The position numbers and the translations under genes were made by a program. The notes below the pieces were generated by a model, which had not been told where the DNA came from, did not search any database, and saw only the letters and a program-made list of their open reading frames with translations. Source: Promethearchaeota archaeon (GTDB taxonomy: Archaea > Asgardarchaeota > Lokiarchaeia > Sigynarchaeales > SOKP01). From it: 21,271 nt of DNA. This document shows, piece by piece, positions 14,849 through 21,271 of this stretch. The stretch's first letter is position 1, and every line of letters starts with the position of its first letter. The stretch is taken from contig SDNV01000041.1 of NCBI GenBank assembly GCA_004524515.1, positions 1 through 21,271 on the forward strand, given 5' to 3'.

Positions 14849-16810
14849 TTATTTTTCTTTAGTACTTAACTCATTTGCTCCATTTTCCTTAAATAATCCT
14901 AAACGCTCTTCGGTTGCGTTTAAAATAAATTGAAGCATATTTTTATAATCATGCCCCGCATATCCTGCCATTTTTGCGAGATGCCCGTCCCAACACCAAC
15001 CAGGATTAGGGTTCACCTCTAATAGTTTTGGATTACCTTCGCCATCAAGTCTCCAATCAAAACGGCAATAATCCTGACATTCTAATCTTTCAAACAATTT
15101 TAGGGAACAGGTCTCTATAATATGTACCGTTTCATCCGGTAATTGGGCTGGTACAGATTTTATATTCCAGTATGGTGAATCTGGCAACCATTTTGCTTCA
15201 TACCCACAAATCTGTGGCAAATCGGAGGGTAAAGCAGAATAGTCATCTTCTGAGATAGGTAAAATTAAATAATTTTTTGGAGGGTTACCAATAATACCTA
15301 AAGTTAAGTCCTTTCCGGGCAGAAATTGCTCTACTAATATCGGCTTATCATACCCAAACCTTTCCCGGATATCTGTAATAGCATTAATTAATTCTAACCC
15401 ATTACTCACAACGCTCCTTTGAGTAATTCCAAAACTAGAATCCCCGAAATTTGGCTTTACCATCGCAGGAAAGAATAATGGTAAATCAAAAATATTATCT
15501 TCAGGTTTAATAAAAATACCTTCTGGAACGGGGATTTCCATTTCTTTGGCAATTCCTCTAACTAGTGATTTATCATAGCAAAATGCAAGTGATTGAGGAC
15601 CCGCTCCAGTATATGGAATATCTAACATCTCTAATAGAGCAGGTACGTGTAACTCTTTCCGGGCCTCATTATTATATCCCTCATCGCATAAATTAAATAC
15701 ATAATCTAATTTTCCCTTTACTTTGATTAGATCTTGAATTAAAGTATCGTGATTATTCAGATAAATTGCATTATATTCTTTTAATTCTCTTAAAGCATTT
15801 TTTAACTGATCTATAGTATAATAATCATCATCATCAAAGATTCGTAATGGTTTAGTAATATCTGGCTTGTTGGGATCCCCCAGAACTACCACGACATTTT
15901 TAACAATTTTCTCCTTTTTTTTAAGAATTTTAGTCCAATCCTTTTTAATTATGGCAGATACTATTAACCGTCGTTCCATCATCCCTAAATCTTGATTTCT
16001 CTTGGAATCGGGTGAAATATCCCCGTGAAGAGTTATACTACTAAAACCAGCTTTATCCAATAACTCCTCAAAATCATTTTTTGAATATAACCTTTCAGCA
16101 TAAAATTGATCGATCAACACTCCTTTATTTACGTGGTTTATAACCTCCCGAGAAATCAGACGTTGTTTGTCTAATGATAATGACCTCTCTCTACACACAA
16201 AATGTTCCTTATCAATCCATTCCCATGAACGGGGTTGAAAGTTATTTTTTAAATAGTCACCATCGGAAATATCAACAAGAATTTTACCCCATGGTTTTAA
16301 AACTCGAGAAACCTCTTTTAAGACTTTTAAATCATCATTAATTGTTTCAAAATATCCGAAACTATTTCCTAAAATCAACACAATATCAAAAGTATCTGGA
16401 GGATAGGGGAGCTTTCTCGCATCTCCCTCACGAAATTTAATTGGCAAAATTTCTCTCTTCGCATTTTTTCTAGCTTTTTGAATCAAATAATGGGAGCGAT
16501 CCAGCCCATCGAGGTTAGTAAAACCCCTTCTTGCTAATTCCATAGAATGTCTACCTTGTCCACAGCATAGATCCAAAATATTGTTATTTGGTTGTAAGTT
16601 GAGGATTTGACTAAAAATATCAATTTCCTTAGATGTAATTGTTTTATCCTCAACTACATCTCCATCCGTCTTTAAATAAAAGGAATTAAAGATTTTATTC
16701 CACCACTCACGATGAACGTATTCTTCTAAATTAGGAACAGGCCCTAAACATTTCGGAATTTTATTCGCGCCTTTAGTGGAACTATGACTTTTTAATTTTT
16801 TTTCATTCAT
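14849..16810 (-). CDS. Class I SAM methyltransferase fused to a D-Ala-D-Ala-ligase-like ATP-grasp enzyme
   Basis: The 653 residues form two enzymes in one chain. Residues about 35-290 are a SAM methyltransferase: motif I ILDLCCGQG at 78-86, acidic post-strand residue in DGLDRS (101-106), GDARKLPY at 129-136, FDIVLILGNSFGYF at 141-154. Residues about 303-635 are an ATP-grasp ligase like Ddl: VPALLEMLDIPYTG at 389-402, CYDKSLVR at 411-418, MVKPNFGDSSFGI at 450-462, and the metal/ATP end RFDWRLDG...LLEVNPNPGW at 583-605, with Asp585, Glu598 and Asn600 likely metal ligands. Such ligases join two amino acids or peptides with ATP. The substrate is unknown and archaea have no D-Ala peptidoglycan. 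The ATG at 16810 has no strong ribosome-binding site. A small ORF ends 4 bases upstream. Confidence 0.88.
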   Translation of the reverse strand: MNEKKLKSHSSTKGANKIPKCLGPVPNLEEYVHREWWNKIFNSFYLKTDGDVVEDKTITSKEIDIFSQILNLQPNNNILDLCCGQGRHSMELARRGFTNLDGLDRSHYLIQKARKNAKREILPIKFREGDARKLPYPPDTFDIVLILGNSFGYFETINDDLKVLKEVSRVLKPWGKILVDISDGDYLKNNFQPRSWEWIDKEHFVCRERSLSLDKQRLISREVINHVNKGVLIDQFYAERLYSKNDFEELLDKAGFSSITLHGDISPDSKRNQDLGMMERRLIVSAIIKKDWTKILKKKEKIVKNVVVVLGDPNKPDITKPLRIFDDDDYYTIDQLKNALRELKEYNAIYLNNHDTLIQDLIKVKGKLDYVFNLCDEGYNNEARKELHVPALLEMLDIPYTGAGPQSLAFCYDKSLVRGIAKEMEIPVPEGIFIKPEDNIFDLPLFFPAMVKPNFGDSSFGITQRSVVSNGLELINAITDIRERFGYDKPILVEQFLPGKDLTLGIIGNPPKNYLILPISEDDYSALPSDLPQICGYEAKWLPDSPYWNIKSVPAQLPDETVHIIETCSLKLFERLECQDYCRFDWRLDGEGNPKLLEVNPNPGWCWDGHLAKMAGYAGHDYKNMLQFILNATEERLGLFKENGANELSTKEK

Positions 16811-16814
16811 TTTT

Positions 16815-16985
16815 CTAGAATTTTTGTTTTGTTTGATTAAAAATTGAAATAAGCTTAATTAAATACTTAAAATGGATGTTTTTCGCTAAAATTCTAAATT
16901 CTCCTAAATTTAAGGCAAAATGAGATGATATCACTTTAAGGATATCAAATTCTGATAGGAGATCTATTTTTTGGACCTTTAACAT
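16815..16985 (-). CDS. Candidate small ORF just upstream of the methyltransferase/ATP-grasp gene
   Basis: A 56-codon frame (MLKVQKIDLL to NQTKQKF) runs from an ATG at 16985 to TAG at 16815-16817 and stops 4 bases before the next gene's ATG, the spacing of a translationally coupled leader gene. The frame stays open about 24 codons further upstream, where a GAGGT motif near 17000 precedes an ATC codon. No family is recognised and there is no membrane segment. The length is near what chance allows in this DNA. Confidence 0.3.
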   Translation of the reverse strand: MLKVQKIDLLSEFDILKVISSHFALNLGEFRILAKNIHFKYLIKLISIFNQTKQKF

Positions 16986-17332
16986 CCCAGTTTTGGTGAT
17001 AAAAACCTCAAAAATTATTTTTTGAAAGTTATTTTGAACTATTTTTATTAATAATTTTTATATTATTTTCATTTAAAAATTTTACAATTCTAAAATAAAT
17101 TTAAAATCTGAAATTAGGGTTAAAAAATCCTATACTCTTATACTGTATTACTCCCTTAATAATCAAAGCTACTCATTTTTTTCTTACTATTTCAACGCTA
17201 AAGTTGTCCCAGAGGGACGGCTCTCAGTTTAATATTGTAATAAATTATAAAATAGGAAACAAGTTTGAATTACTAAAAAAATTTTTGGTGTTTATTGATT
17301 ATCTCTTCTTTAAAATATTAATTAAAATCACC
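16986..17332. other. Intergenic stretch with an isolated GC-rich hairpin
   Basis: I see no convincing gene here. It separates the divergent methyltransferase/ATP-grasp gene and 7-helix gene. The one notable element is the G/C-rich hairpin region near 17206-17225. Confidence 0.4.
17206..17225. other. GC-rich hairpin with two alternative foldings
   Basis: GTCCC (17206-17210) and GGGAC (17214-17218) form a perfect 5-bp stem around AGA. AGAG (17211-17214) can instead pair with CTCT (17221-17224), excluding the first stem. The segment is far richer in G+C than anything around it, which in an AT-rich genome often marks a structured RNA or the end of a mobile element. It is not identified. Confidence 0.4.
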
Positions 17333-17340
17333 TATATATT
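17333..17340 (+). promoter_or_regulatory. TATA box for the 7-helix gene
   Basis: TATATATT lies 41 bases before the ATG at 17381. A start about 25 bases downstream would leave a leader of roughly 20 bases holding the AGAGGT site at 17368-17373. Confidence 0.45.
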
Positions 17341-17380
17341 TAAATTAAATTAATTAATTATAAATTAAGAGGTAATTTCT

Positions 17381-18481
17381 ATGGTTGAATTCTATGTAAT
17401 TGAGATTTATGTTCTATTGACAATGGCAATCCTTATGTTTATAATGAGTATTGGAGTATTATATTTAGGTCATAAAAAGGGCACACCTAATTATATTTTA
17501 TGGGCCCTTTTTATGTTCAGCTGGGGACTACATTGGCTTTCAGAAAGTATGGCAGATTATTACGAAGAAGTCTTAGATATTGAATTGCTTCTTTTTAGTC
17601 AGCTTGAATTATTTACAGCGTTTATTTCATCATTTATACTTCTTGCCGCTTGTTTGGAGTACAATGGGATGCTTCGACGACATTTGGGTAAAATAATTGC
17701 TTTGGTATCTTCTATATTGCCTCTTTATTTTATAATGACAATTAATGAAGACACTTTGGAGGAAATCGAAGAAATCTATATAATGCGGGGAGAATATGTT
17801 TCAACTGAACTATTTCGATTTCTTTATGGTTTTATTTTACCCCTTATTTCCATTATCGCACTCTTTTGCACATATTTATATTATTATCATCAGAGCAAAA
17901 AGGGAAAAATATTTTACAAACCCAAGATGCTCAAAACAACCATGATACTAGCAATTTTGATATTTATCTTTTCGATTTTTAATGGTTTTGATTATTGTGA
18001 AGAACAAGAGATTGAAGTTATTTTTATCAGCTTACGTGCTATTAGCTTAGCATTTTTCATCGTCATTCCCTTAGTTGTAGTGTTTACCTTTGACCTTGGT
18101 TTGCAGAAGTTTCTTATCATTGAACATTCAGGTATTCCGCTGTTAATTTATAGTTTTGAAACCAAATCAGATGTCTCAGATGAAAAATCTTTTTTAACCT
18201 CGGGATTTCTAACAGCTATCATGGGATTTTCATCAGAACTTACGCATCAAGAAAGCGGTTTTTTATCGATACAAGCGAATTATCTTTATTATATAATTAG
18301 GAAAACAGGAACGAAGATTTATGCCCTTCAATCTATTTCGAAAAATAAATATTTAGAAAACCAGTTTTTTCAAGTGGCTAAAGAGATTGATACAGAAATT
18401 GGTAATATTAGTAAAGCTTCTGATATAAATCAAATTCATATGAAGCAAATTATAGATAATAATTTTTCAACTTTCTATTAA
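17381..18481 (+). CDS. 7-helix membrane protein with a C-terminal longin/Roadblock-like domain
   Basis: The 366 residues begin with seven hydrophobic helices (about 7-29, 36-53, 69-91, 102-119, 142-168, 185-201, 210-236). A short acidic outer loop lies near 122-135. The cytoplasmic domain (about 240-345) starts LGLQKFLIIEHSGIPLLIYSF, continues with a helix (FLTSGFLTAIMGFSSELT), two strands (GFLSIQANYLYYIIRK, TKIYALQSIS) and a helix (NQFFQVAKEIDTEI). Strand-turn-strand, long helix, then strands is the order of small profilin-like folds such as longin and Roadblock, which bind GTPases or other proteins. A receptor-like sensor that reports through this domain is inferred; no kinase or cyclase domain is present. 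AGAGGT precedes the ATG. It converges on the histidine kinase. Confidence 0.75.
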   Translation: MVEFYVIEIYVLLTMAILMFIMSIGVLYLGHKKGTPNYILWALFMFSWGLHWLSESMADYYEEVLDIELLLFSQLELFTAFISSFILLAACLEYNGMLRRHLGKIIALVSSILPLYFIMTINEDTLEEIEEIYIMRGEYVSTELFRFLYGFILPLISIIALFCTYLYYYHQSKKGKIFYKPKMLKTTMILAILIFIFSIFNGFDYCEEQEIEVIFISLRAISLAFFIVIPLVVVFTFDLGLQKFLIIEHSGIPLLIYSFETKSDVSDEKSFLTSGFLTAIMGFSSELTHQESGFLSIQANYLYYIIRKTGTKIYALQSISKNKYLENQFFQVAKEIDTEIGNISKASDINQIHMKQIIDNNFSTFY

Positions 18482-18540
18482 AAGTTTAACTAATTTAAAT
18501 GAAAATTTTACTTAATTATCTCTTTTTTTTCAATTATAAT

Positions 18541-19956
18541 TTAGTTTAATGGAAGTTTTATGGTAAAAGCAGAACCTTTATTTCTTCCCTCAGATTCCAT
18601 CCAGATTTCTCCATCATGTAATTCAATAATTTGTTTAGAAATATAAAGACCCAATCCCGAACCCTCTATTATTATATCATTCTGAATATCGACTCTTTCG
18701 ATTTTTCCAAATTTTTTAAAAATTTTTTCTTTTTCTTCTTCAGTAAATCCTATACCTGAATCTTTAAAAACAATATTTACAAAATCTTTTGTCTTGTTTA
18801 ATCCTATATATATTAGACCATTTTGTGGAGTATTTTTTATCGCATTTGATAACATATTTAATATAACTTGTTCAATTCTGATTTTATCTGCTTGGATATA
18901 ACAGGAATCATTAAGTTCGAGTTTATGAAAGATATTTCGTTCTTTTAATATTAGAAACATATCTTTAATACAATTATTTATGATTTTTACTAAATCTACT
19001 TCTTCTTTTTGAATAATTAATAAATTAGTCTCAAGATTAAATACATCAATTAAGTTTTCAGTCAATCTTTTTAATCTTTTTCCTCCTCTATTTATTGATT
19101 CAATTAAAGTTAAAGTTTCTTCATTCAAATCTTGATTTAGATTATCTAAAAGATATTGAGATGAACTGTAAATAGAGATTAAAGGTGTTTTCAATTCATG
19201 GGATGTCCTTCTTACAAAATCGCTTCTAATTTGATCGATTTCTTTTAACTTTTTCATTTCATCCTTAATAATCTCTTCTGCTTTCTTTCTATCCGTAATA
19301 TCTTGTAAGATTATCTGCAAAAAAATCTCATTATCAACTTCAAATAAAGATGTTTGTAAACTCACCCAAGCAAAACTTTCTTTTTTTTTTTGAAGTTTAA
19401 GTTCTAAAGGTTTTAAATTTTTACCTTTAATCATGAAGTCGACTCTCTCTTTTAATAAATTTGATAATTTTAGAGGATCGATAAAAAATTCGGAAAAATC
19501 AACACCTGTTAAATTTGCTTTTTTTGTTTCAAATAATTCAAGCGTAGCAATATTACAATCTTTAATTGTTCTATTTAATTCTAAAAGAAGCACGGGATAA
19601 GGAGAGTTTTCAAATAAATGTCTGAATTTTTGTTCTGATGTTTTTAATTTTTGCTCTAAAATAACAATAAATCCGATTATTAATATGATTGATGCTAAGA
19701 AAATTGTGAAAGAATCTCCAAATTCATCAGCAGTTTCCTCAACCCATATCCCAGAGGTAGCAATAACATCACCTAAAGTATACAAAAATCCGCCAATCAT
19801 TAAAAATACAAGAAATATGCTCGAAACTGTTTTTTTTTTCCAAAATATAAGACTAGTTGAAGTGATACCTGTTATAAAGATTAACATTGCAATAAAATGC
19901 GCAATTGCATCAAATTCTTCAATAATTTTTAATCCACCATTTATAAAATTTACCAA
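18541..19956 (-). CDS. Membrane sensor histidine kinase with PAS domain
   Basis: The 471 residues have three N-terminal helices (about 17-37, 43-68, 80-100) and a PAS domain (about 105-223, FRHLFENSPYPVLLL ... QDITDRKKAEE). The dimerisation/phosphoacceptor helix reads RRTSHELKTPL, with His253 the phosphorylated residue. The HATPase domain has an N box with LNMLSNAIKNTP (366-377), G1 DSGIG (399-403), an F box (IFKKFGK) and G2 GSGLGLYIS. It should autophosphorylate in response to a membrane or cytosolic signal. No response regulator is nearby, so it is an orphan. The frame's only early start-like codons are TTG 19956 and, after GGTGGAT at 19932-19938, ATT 19924-19926. The second aligns with the ATG of the broken sensor fragment upstream, and I suspect it is the real start. 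Confidence 0.9.
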   Translation of the reverse strand: MVNFINGGLKIIEEFDAIAHFIAMLIFITGITSTSLIFWKKKTVSSIFLVFLMIGGFLYTLGDVIATSGIWVEETADEFGDSFTIFLASIILIIGFIVILEQKLKTSEQKFRHLFENSPYPVLLLELNRTIKDCNIATLELFETKKANLTGVDFSEFFIDPLKLSNLLKERVDFMIKGKNLKPLELKLQKKKESFAWVSLQTSLFEVDNEIFLQIILQDITDRKKAEEIIKDEMKKLKEIDQIRSDFVRRTSHELKTPLISIYSSSQYLLDNLNQDLNEETLTLIESINRGGKRLKRLTENLIDVFNLETNLLIIQKEEVDLVKIINNCIKDMFLILKERNIFHKLELNDSCYIQADKIRIEQVILNMLSNAIKNTPQNGLIYIGLNKTKDFVNIVFKDSGIGFTEEEKEKIFKKFGKIERVDIQNDIIIEGSGLGLYISKQIIELHDGEIWMESEGRNKGSAFTIKLPLN

Positions 19957-19963
19957 TTTTTTC

Positions 19964-20275
19964 TTAATTAAGCTCTTGATTTCGATTTAATTTCCAATTT
20001 AAAAATAATTTATGAAGTTCGATTAAAGATGCGCCTAGTAATAGTATTGCCCCAAATAAAATACATAAACTCTCTAAAACCTCAAAAATTACTAATTAGA
20101 ATAAATCATCAAGGAAACCAAAAATAAATAAAAAAATTAAGGAAATAATTCCAGGTAAATATTTAACAAAATCTTTTCTTTTTTTGATAATTAAAGGAAA
20201 ATTTATAATTGCGATAATTGCAATAATCATTGCATTGATTTCAATAAGATCAAATTCTATTTCTTCTAATATCAT
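19964..20275 (-). pseudogene. Broken three-helix sensor fragment related to the kinase N-terminus
   Basis: From the ATG at 20275 a frame encodes 59 residues (MILEEIEFDLIEINAM ... FGFLDDLF) and stops at TAA 20096-20098. The same frame then runs on for 43 codons (start LVIFEVLESLCILFGAILLL) to TAA 19964-19966, 7 bases before the kinase start. Together the halves give three membrane helices and a basic tail. They resemble the kinase's own three-helix region: EEIEFD against IIEEFD, a second helix after a KK/KRK loop, and a third helix. It therefore looks like a paralogous sensor region interrupted by a nonsense codon. It could also be two small membrane peptides. No downstream kinase domain is attached to this copy. 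Confidence 0.5.
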
Positions 20276-20453
20276 TATTCAACCAACAATCTATTAAATC
20301 AATTTTACTTCAAAATAAAATCTTTTAGCTATATGTTGTATTATTCCTTTTATTTATAAAATTTATTTGCCAAAAGTTTATTTGTTAAATCGTGCGAAGT
20401 TCTATAATTACTTTTTCATAAAAGAATTTCTAATCGTTTTAACCATTTAAAAT
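20276..20453. other. Noncoding gap
   Basis: I see no coding frame above about 15 codons and no repeat. It must hold any separate promoter for the sensor fragment and kinase; an AT-rich TATAAATAAA-like stretch lies near 20350 on the minus strand. Confidence 0.35.
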
Positions 20454-20463
20454 AAAAAAAAAA
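20454..20463 (-). terminator. T10 tract after the secreted acidic protein gene
   Basis: Ten A on the plus strand read as T10 on the minus strand, 2 bases after the stop codon at 20466. It is the longest such run in the window at a gene end and fits archaeal oligo-T termination. Confidence 0.45.
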
Positions 20464-20465
20464 TT

Positions 20466-21245
20466 TTAATTAAAAATTAGATTAGAGCGTTTTTTGATAA
20501 GATATATTAACCCAATTGTAAAAATACCAATAAAGCCTAGTATAATTGGAAGTTCATATCCAGGAATGAATTCACTTTGCCCATATTTATAAATTATTGC
20601 TCCATCTTCATCTATTATTTTATATTCTACTAAAAAACCAGTATCAAGATCATAGGTAAAAACTTCAACATAATTTTCTTCACCAAATATCGCATCATGG
20701 ATGACCATATTATCTTTGGTTTTCCATTCTTCATGATCATCCTCTTTCCATTCATCAATTTCATCTAAAAATTTAACTACGTCAATAGGAACAAATGGCA
20801 TGGTAATATCATAAGCATAACCTCCTACTTTATCATAGGCATCGTTTATATCTTCGGGATCTTGAAACCATACAATCTCAAATTCTTCTTCAGTAGGATC
20901 TTCAGCAAGTTCTCCTTTAGTCCACTCCCAAATATCTACTTCAATACCAAAAGCGTCGTAATCTCCTAATATCCCTAAATCGATTTCAGCGTCATTATCC
21001 ACTTCTCTTACTAAAATTTTATATTTCATTCCAACTTCATCTGCACCTTCCGGTATGGCATCTCCGTATTCTTCAAAAACATCTTCTAACCCATCTTCGT
21101 CAAATAGTTCCACTTCCAGAACAATTTCTGTCCCTTTTTTAATTCCTAAAGAGTAGCTTGACTCAGCGGCTTGTACTTGAGCAATCGTGCTGAATAACAA
21201 AATGTGTAAAAATATAATTCCTAATAAAAAATATTTTACTTTCAT
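20466..21245 (-). CDS. Secreted, membrane-anchored acidic protein
   Basis: The 259 residues start with a signal peptide (MKVKYFLLGIIFLHILLF, likely cut after VQA near residue 26). A very acidic ectodomain (about 27-225) is rich in Asp/Glu and aromatics and alternates strand-like segments such as GTEIVLEVELFDEDGLEDVF and YDLDTGFLVEYKIIDEDG. The C-terminal end reads FIPGYELPIILG, then a membrane helix (about 231-250), then KKRSN. A Pro-Gly motif, helix and basic tail resemble archaeal PGF-CTERM-like sorting or anchoring signals. It probably sits on the outer face of the membrane; ligand and function are unknown. GAGGTTGAG precedes the ATG. It is codirectional with the kinase downstream and could be a partner, but a 190-base gap and a T10 tract separate them. 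Confidence 0.82.
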   Translation of the reverse strand: MKVKYFLLGIIFLHILLFSTIAQVQAAESSYSLGIKKGTEIVLEVELFDEDGLEDVFEEYGDAIPEGADEVGMKYKILVREVDNDAEIDLGILGDYDAFGIEVDIWEWTKGELAEDPTEEEFEIVWFQDPEDINDAYDKVGGYAYDITMPFVPIDVVKFLDEIDEWKEDDHEEWKTKDNMVIHDAIFGEENYVEVFTYDLDTGFLVEYKIIDEDGAIIYKYGQSEFIPGYELPIILGFIGIFTIGLIYLIKKRSNLIFN

Positions 21246-21271
21246 TTTAACTCAACCTCATATATTTTATC

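Noticed and set aside
16918..16965. Possible C/D-box small RNA (GATGAT, then CTGA, with a GATATC inverted repeat)
   Set aside because: The box C match is imperfect, no terminal stem is visible, and the segment overlaps a candidate ORF.
19685..19990. Plus-strand frame of 101 codons
   Set aside because: It is antisense to the sensor region of the histidine kinase; composition is typical of a shadow frame.
20096..20098. In-frame stop read as a recoded amino acid
   Set aside because: It is TAA, whereas pyrrolysine uses TAG and selenocysteine uses TGA; a nonsense mutation or two separate peptides is simpler.
1..21271. CRISPR array, tRNA, rRNA or transposase
   Set aside because: No regularly spaced repeats, cloverleaf with GTTCGA arm, rRNA-like conserved sequence or transposase motif was seen on either strand.

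Overview
The window is strongly AT-rich, gene-dense DNA that looks archaeal. Ribosome-binding sites are of the GGTGAT type (for example ahead of 1091, 2212 and 7210), TATAAAT boxes sit about 20-30 bases before several ATGs with no leader, and the PEP carboxylase is the short archaeal kind. A Roadblock-like protein, a 7-helix membrane protein with a longin/Roadblock-like tail, and secreted acidic proteins ending in an IPGYE-plus-helix anchor together suggest an Asgard (Lokiarchaeia-like) archaeon. That placement is an inference from style, not a proven assignment.

Layout. 1-180 is the 3' end of an M29 aminopeptidase. 216-4164 is an ion and osmotic block: two MscS-type channels in an operon (minus), a CorA Mg2+ channel (plus), and a third MscS (minus) whose reading frame has no AUG start and begins about 68 codons upstream of its first ATG. 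4257-5552 holds a four-helix membrane protein and a divergent coiled-coil protein with a striking alanine heptad. 5749-9323 is a three-gene operon: two tandem paralogous ArsB/NhaD-type permeases with a Roadblock-like/coiled-coil gene between them. 9458-11624 (minus) carries a DUF5698/DUF2179 membrane protein and archaeal PEP carboxylase. 11709-12574 holds small uncertain ORFs. 12790-14835 is a third, divergent permease followed by a MobA-like nucleotidyltransferase. 14849-16810 (minus) encodes a methyltransferase fused to a D-Ala-D-Ala-ligase-like ATP-grasp enzyme. 17381-18481 encodes the 7-helix receptor-like protein. 18541-21245 (minus) holds a membrane histidine kinase, a broken paralogue of its sensor region, and a secreted membrane-anchored acidic protein.

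Themes. About half of the window is membrane transport and sensing: three MscS channels, CorA, three ion-transporter-superfamily permeases, and two membrane sensors. The best candidate for an undescribed system is the permease-Roadblock-permease operon, where an Asgard-style GTPase-regulator fold may control ion transport. Next come the 7-helix/longin-like protein and the methyltransferase/ATP-grasp fusion. A recurring oddity is that three genes (4164, 5749, 19956) show a Shine-Dalgarno-like sequence followed by AUU or AUA where related sequences have AUG.

No tRNA, rRNA, CRISPR array, insertion sequence or replication origin was recognised.
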